Below the pieces are notes generated by a model. It worked only from the letters and a program-made list of their open reading frames with translations, had not been told where the DNA came from and searched no databases. This document shows positions 8,289-16,893 of a stretch of 47,909 bases of DNA, piece by piece. Where the stretch lies: positions 1-47,909 of the forward strand of contig CAWBOK010000010.1 of the NCBI GenBank assembly GCA_963790415.1. The letters run 5' to 3'. How positions within the stretch are numbered: the first letter of the stretch is position 1; each line of letters opens with the position of its first letter. Source of the DNA: JAJZQZ01 sp963790415. GTDB lineage: Bacteria; Actinomycetota; Thermoleophilia; RBG-16-64-13. The position numbers were made by a program, and so were the translations under genes.

Positions 8289-9424
8289 TCCACGGGAGTC
8301 GGAGAATGGCGACAGTGCTGCCACGTTGCGCGGATGTGGCCCTCACGGCCGGACGCAGCCTGGCTCTGGGTCTGGCTGCCGCGGGCGCCGAGGAGCCCGA
8401 GGCCCGCGACGCGTCGGAGTGCACGGCTCCGGATTGCGCCGAACACCACGATGCCATCGATCCCATCGGCGGTCAAGCCGTGTTGGAAGGCGTCATGATG
8501 CGGGGCAAGAACTCGTGGGGTCTCGCCGTGCGCAGGCCGTCGGGCGGCATCTCCTGTCACTCGTTCCCGCTCGTGCCTCTCGCCCGGCGGTATCCGGTCT
8601 TGAAGACGCCCGTGGTGCGTGGCGTCGGGGTACTGGTCGAGTCCCTCACGTTGGGCATCCGCGCTCTGCGCCTGTCGGCGGACTACAGCCTCGAAGGTCA
8701 AACCGCAGTGGATCCCGGGTCCGGCGAGCCGGTGGAGGGAGCGGCGGAGTCGTCTTCCCTGGGCTGGAAGGAACTGGCGATCACCTTCACCCTCGCGATC
8801 GCGTTCGCGGTGGGCCTGTTCGTCGTCATACCTCTCGCGGTGGTGAAGTACTTCGAGGCTACGTTCAGCAACCCGTTCGTGTTCAATCTCGTGGAAGGGC
8901 TCATCCGCATCGCCATCTTCTTGGCATACGTGAGCCTTATATCGTTCCTGCCCGATCTGCGGCGGGTCTTCGAGTATCACGGGGCGGAACACAAGACCAT
9001 CCATGCCTACGAGCACGGAGAGCCCCTCGATGTGGAGCACGTCATTCGGTTCAGCACGCGCCATCCACGCTGTGGAACGGCCTTCTTGCTGGTGGTGATG
9101 GTGATAGCCATCCTGGTCTTCTCCGTGGTGGGCAAGCCCAGTCTGGTGTGGCTGGTCCTTTCCCGGTTGGTGGGGATCCCCATCGTGGCGGGATTGGCCT
9201 ACGAGGTGATCCGGTACGCGGGGCGTCACCAGAAGGGCAGGTTCGCCCGCATGGTGTCATGGCCGGGTCTGGCCCTGCAGCGTCTCACCACGCGGGAGCC
9301 CGACGCGGCCGAGGTGGAGGTGGCGATCGCCGTGCTTCGGGAGGTGCTGCGCGTGGAAGCCGGTGGTGAGCCGGTGCCGAAGGGCATGGCGATGGTGCGC
9401 TTCGCGGAGGAAGCGGCCGGATGA
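8285..9424 (+). CDS. DUF1385 family membrane protein
   Basis: A 379-residue membrane protein of the DUF1385 (YqhQ-like) family, whose function is not established. The family hallmark GGQAVLEGVMMRG is near residue 63, followed by AVRRPSGGI, a helix around LAIAFAVGLFVVIPLAVV, a second around LIRIAIFLAYVSLISF, the conserved FEYHGAEHKTIHAYEHG with several histidines, RHPRCGTAFLL, and another helix pair. The frame is open upstream inside tdk, but ATG 8285 gives a 4-bp overlap with the tdk stop. Members often sit directly upstream of prfA, as here, where the stop overlaps the prfA ATG. The first ~60 residues are Ala-rich and not conserved. Confidence 0.92.
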   Translation: MIHGSRRMATVLPRCADVALTAGRSLALGLAAAGAEEPEARDASECTAPDCAEHHDAIDPIGGQAVLEGVMMRGKNSWGLAVRRPSGGISCHSFPLVPLARRYPVLKTPVVRGVGVLVESLTLGIRALRLSADYSLEGQTAVDPGSGEPVEGAAESSSLGWKELAITFTLAIAFAVGLFVVIPLAVVKYFEATFSNPFVFNLVEGLIRIAIFLAYVSLISFLPDLRRVFEYHGAEHKTIHAYEHGEPLDVEHVIRFSTRHPRCGTAFLLVVMVIAILVFSVVGKPSLVWLVLSRLVGIPIVAGLAYEVIRYAGRHQKGRFARMVSWPGLALQRLTTREPDAAEVEVAIAVLREVLRVEAGGEPVPKGMAMVRFAEEAAG

Positions 9425-10497
9425 TCGATCGGCTTGTAGGTGAGATAGAGGAGAAGTATGAGGCTCTCACGCGGGAACTCTCCGACCCCACGATCTTCGA
9501 TGACCCCGGCCGGTATGCCGAGGCTTCCAAGGCCCACGCCGACCTGTCGGAGCTTCATCGCATGGCGGCCGAGTATCTGGCCGCCCAGGCGGCCGAAGCC
9601 GATGCCGCCGCCATGCTCGAGGAGGTGGGCCTCGACCCGGAGATGCGGGACTACTTGTTGGAGGAACGCAACCAGGCCGGCGAAACGGTGGAACGTCTGG
9701 CCGAGGATCTCCGCGCCGCCACCGTCGAGAAGGACCCGCGAGACGCGAAGAGCGCCATAGTGGAGGTCCGTTCCGCCGCCGGCGGCGACGAAGCCGCCCT
9801 CTTCGCGTTCGAGATCACCCGCATGCTGACCAAGTACGCCGAGCGTCTGCGCTACAAGGTGGAAGTACTGACCACCAGCGAATCGCCGCTCGGTGGCCTG
9901 AAAGAGATCATCTTCGAGGTCAAAGGTCGCGGTGCCTATGGCGTGTTCAAGTACGAGTCGGGCGTCCACCGGGTGCAGCGCGTGCCCGTGACCGAGTCGA
10001 CGGGCCGCATCCACACTTCCACCGCCACCGTGGCTGTTCTGCCGGAGGTGCAGGAGGTCGAGGTCACCATCGATCCCAACGAGCTGCGCATCGACGTGTA
10101 TCGCTCCACGGGGCCGGGGGGCCAGTCGGTGAACACCACCGACTCCGCCGTCCGCATCACCCATCTGCCCACGGGTCTAGTGGTCTCGTGCCAAGACGAG
10201 AAGTCGCAACTGCAGAATAAAGAGCGTGCGCTGCGGATCCTGCGGGCACGTCTGTTCGACGCCGCCCAGGCAGAGAAGGACGCCAAGGAGGCAAGCCTGC
10301 GTCGCAGTCAGGTCGGTACCGGCGACCGGGCACAGAAGGTGCGCACCTACAACTTTCCCCAGGGCAGGGTGACCGATCATCGCATCGGGCTGACGTCGCA
10401 CCGCCTGGAGGGCATCCTGGAGGGCGAGCTGGAAGAGTTCACCGAGGCCCTCATCGCGCAGGACCGCGCTGATCAATTCGACGCGGCCCGTCCGTAG
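9421..10497 (+). CDS. prfA: Peptide chain release factor 1
   Basis: RF1 recognises UAA and UAG and triggers peptidyl-tRNA hydrolysis. The 358-residue protein has the catalytic GGQ near residue 234 (GPGGQSVNTTDSAVRITH), and the sequence before it reads RVQRVPVTESTGRIHTS, containing the PVT tripeptide of RF1 (the PxT anticodon) rather than the SPF of RF2. ATG 9421 overlaps the DUF1385 stop by 4 bp. The modifying enzyme PrmC, which methylates the GGQ glutamine, is encoded next. The 65-bp gap after it contains two short inverted repeats (GGCCGG/CCGGCC and GGTCG/CGACC) but no T-run. Confidence 0.98.
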   Translation: MIDRLVGEIEEKYEALTRELSDPTIFDDPGRYAEASKAHADLSELHRMAAEYLAAQAAEADAAAMLEEVGLDPEMRDYLLEERNQAGETVERLAEDLRAATVEKDPRDAKSAIVEVRSAAGGDEAALFAFEITRMLTKYAERLRYKVEVLTTSESPLGGLKEIIFEVKGRGAYGVFKYESGVHRVQRVPVTESTGRIHTSTATVAVLPEVQEVEVTIDPNELRIDVYRSTGPGGQSVNTTDSAVRITHLPTGLVVSCQDEKSQLQNKERALRILRARLFDAAQAEKDAKEASLRRSQVGTGDRAQKVRTYNFPQGRVTDHRIGLTSHRLEGILEGELEEFTEALIAQDRADQFDAARP

Positions 10498-10562
10498 GCC
10501 GGTCGTGAGCCGGCCCGTTCGTAGGACGCGGTCGTGCGCCGACCCGACCGGGTAGGCGCCTG

Positions 10563-12149
10563 ATGGCCGCCTGGACGATCGCCCGCCTGCTCTCCGTCTC
10601 CGCCGAGTTCCTGGCCTCTAAGGGTTCCTCTTCGCCGCGGCTCGACGCCGAGCTCCTGCTGGCCGAAGTGCTGGGCCTCGAGCGCATCGGCCTCTACACC
10701 GAGTTCGACCGGCCGCTGACCGAGGCCGAGGTGGGGGCGTATCGGGAGCTGATCGCTCGGCGCGCGCGTCACGAACCGGTCGCGTACATCCTCGGCCGGG
10801 CCCACTTCCGCTACGTGGTCCTCGAGGTCACACCCGACGTGCTGATCCCGCGGCCGGAGACCGAGGAAGTGGTCGACGCCGTGCTCGCCTGGTTGCGGGA
10901 ACGTCCGCTGCCGCCGCCGGAGCAGGCGGCCGTGCCGCGCATCGCCGACGTGGGCACGGGCAGCGGGGCTATCGCCCTCAGCCTCGCTCGAGAGGGACAC
11001 GTGCGTGTGCTGGCCACCGACGTCTCCGCGGCGGCGCTCCGGGTCGCCGAGAGGAACCGCGAGGCCCTCGGCCTCGGAGACCTAGTCGACCTATTCGAGA
11101 CCGACCTGCTCGAAGGCGTGGAACCGGGCTCGCTCCGGGTCGTGGTGAGCAATCCTCCCTACGTGTCGGCGTCGGAGTACGAGAGCCTGGACCCCGACGT
11201 GCGTGATTTCGAGCCGCCGCCCGCACTGCGGGGCGGGGAGGATGGACTCGACTGCTATCGTCGCCTGCTGCCCCAGGCCGCCGCGGCCCTGGGGCCGGGC
11301 GGCGCTCTCTTCGTGGAGGTGGGCGACACGCAGGCATCGGCCGTGACCGAGCTCGCGCTGGCGGCAGGCTTCGCGCTCACCTCCACAACAAAGGACCTCT
11401 CGGGCAAGGAACGCATCGTCCGCGCCGTGCGCCCGGGGGCGCCGCGCATCGGGGCGGACGACCTCGACGCCCAGGGGGTGGCGATCCTGGCGAGGTCTCT
11501 CGCCGCCGGAGCGATCCTTGGCCTGCCCACCGACACGGTCTACGGCCTCGCTGCGGCGTGGAACAGCCCTGCCGGCGTCCGCCGTCTGTTCGCGGCCAAG
11601 GGCAGAGACGAGGAGCGGCCTCTGGCCGTGCTCTTCCCGTCGGTCGATGCAGTGCGGGCGGCTCTTCCCGATGTTGACCCGCGGGCCGTCCGGGTGCTTG
11701 AAGCCCTTCTGCCGGGGCCGTATACGTTCGTGGTCGGCACAACCGTCGAGCGTCCGCACCTGGTGGGGACGGAGGACTCGCTCGGCGTCCGCGTGCCCGC
11801 CCATGCCCCGCTGCTGGCGCTGCTCGCTGCTCTGGACACACCTCTGGCCGCCTCCTCGGCCAATCTCAGCGGCCGGTCCGACGCCGCCACCGCCGACGAC
11901 GTCGATCCGATCCTGCTCGCCCACTGCGTCGCCGCGGTCGATTACGGGGAAGCCGCGAGCGCTGTCACCGGGGCGGCCGCTGCGTCTCCCTCCGGGGCCG
12001 CCCTCGCCGCCGCCACGTCGCCCTCCGGGGCCGCGTCCACCGTCGTGGACCTGCGGCCCCTCGGTACGGGGGAGCCGGCAGTCGTGCTACGGGAAGGGGA
12101 GGTGCTGACTCAGTTGCTCTTGGAACGGATCGCGACGGTCTTGGGGTGA
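10563..12149 (+). CDS. Fusion: PrmC release-factor glutamine methyltransferase + TsaC/Sua5 threonylcarbamoyl-AMP synthase
   Basis: One 528-residue frame joins two translation-quality enzymes. Residues 1–285 are PrmC, which methylates the GGQ glutamine of RF1 and RF2: an N-terminal helical domain (SSPRLDAELLLAEVLG), IPRPETEEVV, the SAM-binding DVGTGSGAIALSLA and the substrate-binding NPPYVSASEYESLDPDV. Residues ~300–490 are a TsaC/Sua5-type YrdC domain (GLPTDTVYGLAA, KGRDEERPLAVLF, AASSANLSG), which makes the threonylcarbamoyl-AMP used for tRNA t6A. The tail has an imprecise SPSGAA repeat. In mycobacteria the same two genes are adjacent but separate. The junction shows no frame change. Confidence 0.94.
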   Translation: MAAWTIARLLSVSAEFLASKGSSSPRLDAELLLAEVLGLERIGLYTEFDRPLTEAEVGAYRELIARRARHEPVAYILGRAHFRYVVLEVTPDVLIPRPETEEVVDAVLAWLRERPLPPPEQAAVPRIADVGTGSGAIALSLAREGHVRVLATDVSAAALRVAERNREALGLGDLVDLFETDLLEGVEPGSLRVVVSNPPYVSASEYESLDPDVRDFEPPPALRGGEDGLDCYRRLLPQAAAALGPGGALFVEVGDTQASAVTELALAAGFALTSTTKDLSGKERIVRAVRPGAPRIGADDLDAQGVAILARSLAAGAILGLPTDTVYGLAAAWNSPAGVRRLFAAKGRDEERPLAVLFPSVDAVRAALPDVDPRAVRVLEALLPGPYTFVVGTTVERPHLVGTEDSLGVRVPAHAPLLALLAALDTPLAASSANLSGRSDAATADDVDPILLAHCVAAVDYGEAASAVTGAAAASPSGAALAAATSPSGAASTVVDLRPLGTGEPAVVLREGEVLTQLLLERIATVLG

Positions 12150-12224
12150 CAGGCCCGGGGTGCGCTGTCCGCGGGCGACGGCTCTGGGTCGACAGGCCCA
12201 CGGGGGGTGCCGGTCGTCCAACCG

Positions 12225-12256
12225 TTGTCGGCCGAGGCGGACCCATCTGCTATTCT
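12225..12256 (+). promoter_or_regulatory. Putative promoter of the rpiB–glyA–upp operon
   Basis: An extended -10 box TGCTATTCT ends at 12256, 28 bp before the rpiB ATG. A possible -35 TTGTCG is at 12225–12230, but the 20-bp spacer is long, so the extended -10 probably carries the promoter. The rest of the 135-bp gap (12150–12284) shows nothing else I can support. Confidence 0.45.
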
Positions 12257-12284
12257 TGGCTGGGCCACCGAGCAAGGAAGGGCT

Positions 12285-12752
12285 ATGCGTTACGCGATAG
12301 GTTGTGACCACGCCGGATTCCCCCTGAAGGAGCCGATCGTAGAGGAACTCGGGGCGCGGGGTCACACGGTCATCGATATGGGCACCAACGGATTCGCCAG
12401 TGTCGACTACCCTAGTTTCGCGGTCAAGGTCGGTTGTGCGATCGTGGCCGGCGAGGCCGAGATGGGTGTACTCATCTGCGGCACGGGCACCGGCATGGCC
12501 ATCGCCGCCAACAAGATCGACGGCATCCGCGCTGTTTCGGTGAGCGAGGCGTTCTCCGCGCGCATGGCGCGGGCCCACAACGATGCCAACACCCTGTGCC
12601 TGGGAGCGCGCGTCCTCGGTTCCGGCGCTGCTGTCGACATACTGCGCGCATGGCTCGAGACCGATTTCGAGGGTGGCCGTCACCAGCGCCGAGTCGAGAT
12701 GCTCTCGGGCTTCAAGACGTGTGTGGAACCCCGACCAGAGGAGCAGACGTGA
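12285..12752 (+). CDS. rpiB: Ribose-5-phosphate isomerase B
   Basis: A 155-residue RpiB/LacAB-type isomerase interconverting ribose-5-phosphate and ribulose-5-phosphate in the pentose phosphate pathway. It starts MRYAIGCDHAGFPLKEPI, the family beginning, with ICGTGTGMAIAANKIDGIRA and ARAHNDANTLCLGARV in the body. ATG 12285 is preceded by GGAAGGG; the frame is open further upstream but that part is not conserved. The stop overlaps the glyA GTG (GTGA at 12749–12752). Confidence 0.96.
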   Translation: MRYAIGCDHAGFPLKEPIVEELGARGHTVIDMGTNGFASVDYPSFAVKVGCAIVAGEAEMGVLICGTGTGMAIAANKIDGIRAVSVSEAFSARMARAHNDANTLCLGARVLGSGAAVDILRAWLETDFEGGRHQRRVEMLSGFKTCVEPRPEEQT

Positions 12753-14014
12753 CCGGGAGCTACGACGAGCAGCCGCTCGAGCAGACCGACCCGGCCGTGT
12801 CCGGACTGATCGAACGGGAACTCCGTCGCCAGCAGGACAACATCGAGCTCATCGCGTCGGAGAACTTCACGCCCCGGGCGGTGCTCGAGGCGGTGGGAAG
12901 CGTGCTCACAAACAAGTACTCCGAGGGCTATCCGGCCAAGCGCTACTATGGTGGCTGTGACGTGGTTGACGCGGTCGAGACCCTCGCCATCGAGCGTGCC
13001 AAAGACCTGTTCGGCGCGGAGCATGCCAACGTGCAGCCTCACTCCGGATCGACGGCCAATCAGGCGGTGTATTTCGCCGCGTTGGAGCATGGCGATACCG
13101 TGCTGTCCATGCGTCTGGAGCACGGGGGCCACCTGACACATGGGCTCAAGGTCAACTTCTCCGGTCGAGCGTACGTCTTCCATCACTATCGCCTGCGTGA
13201 GGACACCGGTCGCATCGACTACGACCAGGTGCGGGACAAAGCGCTGGAGGTGCGCCCGAAGATGATCGTCGCCGGGGCAAGTGCCTATCCCCGGGAGATC
13301 GATTTTGCCTCGTTCCGTGCTATCGCGGACGAGGTGGGGGCCCTCCTGATGGTCGACATGGCCCACATTGCCGGCCTTGTTGCCGCCGGGGTGCACCAAT
13401 CACCCTTCGGATTGGCCGAGTGGGTGAGTTCCACCACGCACAAGACGCTGGCCGGTCCACGGGGGGGCACGGTGTTCTGCCGAGCCGAGGATGCGGCGCG
13501 GCTCGACAAGGCCGTGTTCCCGGGGCTGCAAGGAGGACCCCTGCAGCACGTCATAGCCGGGAAGGCGGTCTGTTTCTATCTGGCGGGCACCGAGGAGTTC
13601 CGCGAGAGGCAGCGGCGCACGGTCGCGAACGCCAAGGCGATGGCCCAGGAGTTGTTGGCGGGCGGGCTGGATCTGGTCTCCGGCGGCACCGACAACCACT
13701 TGATGCTCATCGACTTCAACGGCAGCGAGATGACCGGTAAGCGGGCGGAGAACCTGCTCCACGATGTCGGCATAACGGCCAACAAGAACGCGGTACCCGC
13801 AGACAAACGGCCGCCCACGGTCACTTCGGGCCTGCGGGTGGGAACGCCGGCCATGACGACTCGAGGCTTCGGGCCCGACGAAGCGCGCGAAGTGGGTCGC
13901 ATCATCGCCGAGATCCTCACGCACGATCCCACCGAGGAACGGATCGCGCGCCTGCGCTCTCGGGCAAGAGTCTTGACCGAGTCGCATCCCCTGTATAGCT
14001 ATCTGTCCGCGTGA
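12749..14014 (+). CDS. glyA: Serine hydroxymethyltransferase
   Basis: A 421-residue PLP enzyme that converts serine and tetrahydrofolate to glycine and methylene-tetrahydrofolate, the C1 donor also used by ThyX. The PLP lysine is in STTHKTLAGPRGG (near residue 231); the substrate-binding region IELIASENFTP and NKYSEGYPAKRYYGGC are intact. GTG 12749 was chosen because AGAGGAG lies just upstream and it gives a 4-bp overlap with rpiB; the longer open frame is shadow. The stop overlaps the upp GTG in the same way. Confidence 0.97.
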   Translation: MTGSYDEQPLEQTDPAVSGLIERELRRQQDNIELIASENFTPRAVLEAVGSVLTNKYSEGYPAKRYYGGCDVVDAVETLAIERAKDLFGAEHANVQPHSGSTANQAVYFAALEHGDTVLSMRLEHGGHLTHGLKVNFSGRAYVFHHYRLREDTGRIDYDQVRDKALEVRPKMIVAGASAYPREIDFASFRAIADEVGALLMVDMAHIAGLVAAGVHQSPFGLAEWVSSTTHKTLAGPRGGTVFCRAEDAARLDKAVFPGLQGGPLQHVIAGKAVCFYLAGTEEFRERQRRTVANAKAMAQELLAGGLDLVSGGTDNHLMLIDFNGSEMTGKRAENLLHDVGITANKNAVPADKRPPTVTSGLRVGTPAMTTRGFGPDEAREVGRIIAEILTHDPTEERIARLRSRARVLTESHPLYSYLSA

Positions 14015-14679
14015 GCACCGAGGAGGCGCCGCCGATGACCCTGCCCGTTCTGGACCGTGTCATCCTGGTGGACCATCCCTTGATCGCGCACAAGCTGACC
14101 TACCTGCGAGACGAGACCACTGAGACAAAGCGCTTCCGCGAGCTGGTGGCCGAGATCGCCACCCTGCTCTGTTACGAGGCCACCAAGGACCTCGAGCTTG
14201 AGGAAGTCACCATCCGCACTCCTCTCGAAGAGACCACCACCAAGGTGATCAAAGGGAAGAAGGTCGCGGTCATCCCCATCCTCCGCGCGGGACTGGGCAT
14301 GGTCGAGGGCATCACCGACCTGCTCCCGGCGGCGCGCGTGGGGTTCCTGGGTCTGTATCGCGACCACGAGACCCTCGAGCCCGTGCAGTACTACGCCAAG
14401 GTGCCGGGCAAGCTCGACGAGCGGATGGTCTTGGTGCTCGACCCCATGCTGGCTACCGGCGGCAGCGCCACGCACGCCATCACGTTGCTCAAGGAGCAGG
14501 GCGCGAACAACATCAAGCTACTATCGATCGTGGCCGCTCCGCAGGGCATCGCCGCGGTGCACGATAGGCACCCGGAAGTGCCCATCATCGTGGCGGCCAT
14601 CGATCGGTGTCTCAACGACATCGGCTACATCCTCCCCGGCCTGGGAGACGCCGGCGACCGCCTGTTCGGCACCCGCTGA
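14011..14679 (+). CDS. upp: Uracil phosphoribosyltransferase
   Basis: A 222-residue salvage enzyme that makes UMP from uracil and PRPP. The PRPP loop is LVLDPMLATGGSA, and the C-terminal uracil-binding segment ends IGYILPGLGDAGDRLFGT, as in the family. GTG 14011 overlaps the glyA stop; an internal ATG at 14035 (MTLPVLDRV) could also serve and gives a more typical length. Together with the dCMP deaminase that follows, it forms a pyrimidine pair. Confidence 0.97.
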   Translation: MSTEEAPPMTLPVLDRVILVDHPLIAHKLTYLRDETTETKRFRELVAEIATLLCYEATKDLELEEVTIRTPLEETTTKVIKGKKVAVIPILRAGLGMVEGITDLLPAARVGFLGLYRDHETLEPVQYYAKVPGKLDERMVLVLDPMLATGGSATHAITLLKEQGANNIKLLSIVAAPQGIAAVHDRHPEVPIIVAAIDRCLNDIGYILPGLGDAGDRLFGTR

Positions 14680-14705
14680 GCCTCCGGCCCCTGGGGGAAG
14701 GTGTC

Positions 14706-15156
14706 ATGCGCCCCAGCTGGGAGAGCTACTTCATGGAGATAGCCGAGGTGGTGGCCACCCGCTCCACCTGCGTGCGTCGCCACGTGGGCGCGGTACTGGT
14801 GAAGAACCGGCAGATCCTTGCCACCGGCTACAACGGCGTCGCCCCGGGGACTGACGCACTGTGGGGAAAGGGGGTGCCTTCGAGACGAACTCGGCGTGCC
14901 TTCAGGCGAACGGCACGAGCTCTGCCGCGGCCTGCACGCGGAGCAGAACGCTATCATCCAAGCCGCCTACCACGGAGCGGCCATCGCGGGCGCTGAGATC
15001 TACTGCACCAACCAACCCTGTGTGGTGTGCGCCAAGATGTTGGTCAATGCCGGCATCGAAGTCGTGCATTTTGCCGGTCCCTACCCCGACGGCCTCGCCC
15101 TGGAAGTGTTCGCTGAGGCCGGCACCCGACTCGTGGCTGTGGCCGCGGGGTCGTGA
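14706..15156 (+). CDS. dCMP deaminase, split by an apparent one-base frameshift
   Basis: This zinc deaminase converts dCMP to dUMP, the substrate of ThyX. The N-terminal half from ATG 14706 reads MRPSWESYFMEIAEVVATRS and ends in GYNGVAPG; the rest is in the +1 frame from about 14848: LTHCGERGC, the zinc-ligand motif HAEQNAI, and PCVVCAK. Skipping one base in the CCCCGGGG run at 14841–14848 restores a normal 149-residue protein, so an inserted base, probably a sequence error, is the simplest reading. The restored stop (TGA 15154–15156) overlaps the GTG of wecA by 4 bp, which supports the corrected frame. Confidence 0.85.
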
Positions 15157-16217
15157 AGACTCTGTCGGAATTCGTCGCCGATACCTGGCGGGCCTTCGCC
15201 GGTCTCGGTCTCGCCGTGGCCATCACGTGGGCACTCACCCCCGTGGTTGGCGAGCTCGCCCGGCGCATGGGTGCTCTCGATGCCCCCTCCGCCCGCAAGA
15301 TCCATTCGGAACCGACACCGCGGCTGGGCGGCATCGCCATCTACTTCGGGGTGATCATTCCGAGCCTTCTCTTCCTGTCGCCCGAAGGCACGATGCGGGG
15401 CATCTTGGTGGGAGCTTCGCTCATCACGCTGGTGGGTGTGCTCGACGACGTGCGCGGCATGAGGCCGGTCATCAAGTTCGGCCTGCAGTTCGTCGTCGCG
15501 GGCATCCTGGTGCTATACGGGGTCCGGCTGGAGAACATCACCCTGCCGGTCGTGGGCACCCTGGTGCTCGGCTGGGTGTCTGTGCCGTTCAGTCTCATCT
15601 GGGTCGTGGCGATCATGAACATCGTCAACTTCATCGACGGCATGGACGGCCTCGCCGCGGGTGTGTGCGCCATCAGTTCGGTGACGTTCGCCATCATCGC
15701 CATCTCGCTCGGGCGGATCGACATAGGAGTGCTGGCGGCCATCACCGCAGGGGCCACGACGGGGTTCCTCTGGCACAACTTCTACCCGGCCAGCATCTTC
15801 ATGGGCGACTCTGGCTCGATGCTGCTGGGCTTCCTGCTGGCGGCCATCACCCTGCAGGGGTTCCTCAAGGGAGTGGCCACGGTGGCCCTGGTCATCCCGC
15901 TCCTGGTGCTCGGCATCCCCATCTTCGATACCGGGTTCGCCATTCTGCGGCGCATCAAGAACCGGCAGCCGATATACGTCGCCGACCGAGGGCATCTGCA
16001 CCACCGTTTCGCCAATCTGGGTTACTCGCAGCGTCAGACTGTCATCATCCTCTACTCCTGGTCCGGTTTGATGAGCGTGGTCGCCCTCTGCATGCGATTC
16101 GCTCCCGTGTGGGTGACTGCCGTGGCGGCGGCCGTCGCGCTGGTGGTCTCGGTCCTGCTGGCCTACGAGCTCGAGATCCTCCGTTGGCGGAAGCTCACGG
16201 GGCGCTGGCCTTCGTGA
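15153..16217 (+). CDS. wecA: WecA/TagO-type undecaprenyl-phosphate GlcNAc-1-phosphate transferase
   Basis: A 354-residue polytopic membrane enzyme that transfers GlcNAc-1-phosphate (or a related sugar phosphate) from UDP to undecaprenyl/decaprenyl phosphate, starting wall polymer or arabinogalactan-type linker synthesis. Conserved MraY/WecA motifs are present: GALDAPSARKIHSEPTPRLG, the Asp pair in VGVLDDVRG, NFIDGMDGLAAG, FMGDSGSMLLGF and the cytosolic DRGHLHHRF. About ten membrane helices are evident. GTG 15153 overlaps the dCMP deaminase stop. The gene precedes the atp operon, as rfe/wecA does in mycobacteria. Confidence 0.93.
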   Translation: MKTLSEFVADTWRAFAGLGLAVAITWALTPVVGELARRMGALDAPSARKIHSEPTPRLGGIAIYFGVIIPSLLFLSPEGTMRGILVGASLITLVGVLDDVRGMRPVIKFGLQFVVAGILVLYGVRLENITLPVVGTLVLGWVSVPFSLIWVVAIMNIVNFIDGMDGLAAGVCAISSVTFAIIAISLGRIDIGVLAAITAGATTGFLWHNFYPASIFMGDSGSMLLGFLLAAITLQGFLKGVATVALVIPLLVLGIPIFDTGFAILRRIKNRQPIYVADRGHLHHRFANLGYSQRQTVIILYSWSGLMSVVALCMRFAPVWVTAVAAAVALVVSVLLAYELEILRWRKLTGRWPS

Positions 16218-16222
16218 CGTTC

Positions 16223-16251
16223 TTGCCAAGCTCCAAGCGACCCGCTATCAT
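16223..16251 (+). promoter_or_regulatory. Promoter of the ATP synthase operon
   Basis: TTGCCA at 16223–16228 and TATCAT at 16246–16251 are separated by exactly 17 bp, giving the best sigma-70-type promoter in the window. The start would fall near 16258, only about nine bases before the atpZ ATG at 16267, so the leader is very short. Confidence 0.7.
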
Positions 16252-16266
16252 ACGGGCGGCTCTTAC

Positions 16267-16518
16267 ATGAGCAAGGACCCCATGCGAGACTTGTCGCAGG
16301 TGAGCGGCGCGGGGTTCACGCTCGTAGCCTACGTTCTCGTGTTCACGGGCCTTGGGTACCTGCTCGATCGTTTGCTGGGTACCGGCCCGTGGTTCATGGT
16401 GGGGGGCGTCTTCGTCGGAGCGGGCATCGGCTTCTGGATGTTCATCCGTACGTTGATCGCGTCGGATAGAGCGGCGCGAAAGAACACGTCGGGCCCGCCC
16501 GATCGGGGAGGGGAATAG
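16267..16518 (+). CDS. atpZ: AtpZ/AtpI-type ATP synthase accessory membrane protein
   Basis: An 83-residue protein with two membrane helices (GAGFTLVAYVLVFTGLGYLL and FMVGGVFVGAGIGFWMFI) and the conserved LDRLLGTGPW between them. This matches the AtpZ family found at the head of atp operons, implicated in c-ring assembly and Mg transport. It is the first gene after the promoter. ATG 16282 is an alternative start. Confidence 0.8.
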   Translation: MSKDPMRDLSQVSGAGFTLVAYVLVFTGLGYLLDRLLGTGPWFMVGGVFVGAGIGFWMFIRTLIASDRAARKNTSGPPDRGGE

Positions 16519-16546
16519 AGATGTCGGAGGGAGGATCACTCTGGGC

Positions 16547-16849
16547 TTGACGCTTGCATCGATCGCGGTCGGGATCGCGTTGGCGTTCACGTACCATCTT
16601 ACGGCCGCCCGAACCCATCTCTGGCTCACAAAGCGCGTCAGTCGGGGCCTTCCGGTTCTCTTCGTGGCCGCCCTCTTCGCACGCTTCATCCTGCTGGGGC
16701 TGGTCGTACTCGCCATCGGCCGCTGGACCTCGCTCGATCTCATCGCGGTGGTGCTCGCGTTCATCACCGTCTACACCGTCTTGGGCGGCTTCTCTCTGTA
16801 CCGCCTCGCCGTCAAGGGCCGACCGTCGGCCTCGCCCATCGCGCCCTGA
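16547..16849 (+). CDS. atpI: ATP synthase subunit I-like protein
   Basis: A ~100-residue hydrophobic protein with four likely helices (SIAVGIALAFTYHL, LPVLFVAALFARFILLGLVV, IAVVLAFITVYTVLGGF) placed where atpI usually lies. The start is unclear: TTG 16547 is 11 bp from the GGAGGGAGGA site, CTG 16541 is better spaced, and an ATG at 16521 would fit only if one base were missing before 16547. The last codons and stop lie inside a 47-bp dispersed repeat (16834–16880), so the C-terminus may have been altered by it. Confidence 0.65.
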   Translation: MTLASIAVGIALAFTYHLTAARTHLWLTKRVSRGLPVLFVAALFARFILLGLVVLAIGRWTSLDLIAVVLAFITVYTVLGGFSLYRLAVKGRPSASPIAP

Positions 16850-16880
16850 TGGCGAAGCGTCATTTTTCAACAGCCTGGTA
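16834..16880 (+). repeat. Dispersed repeat, copy A (right end of the 23.5-kb element)
   Basis: These 47 bases match 23767–23813 at 43 of 47 positions, in the same orientation; the shared core includes GGCGAAGCGTCATT and TTCAACAGCCTG. The copy supplies the end of the atpI frame and lies just before the atpB ribosome-binding site. No matching left end (AGGCTGTTGAAG) is seen nearby, so this is a solo right end. Confidence 0.85.
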
Positions 16881-16893
16881 GGAGGACTGCCGC

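Noticed and set aside
10498..10562. Rho-independent terminator after prfA
   Set aside because: Two short GC inverted repeats are present but with no T-run and a following gene in the same direction.
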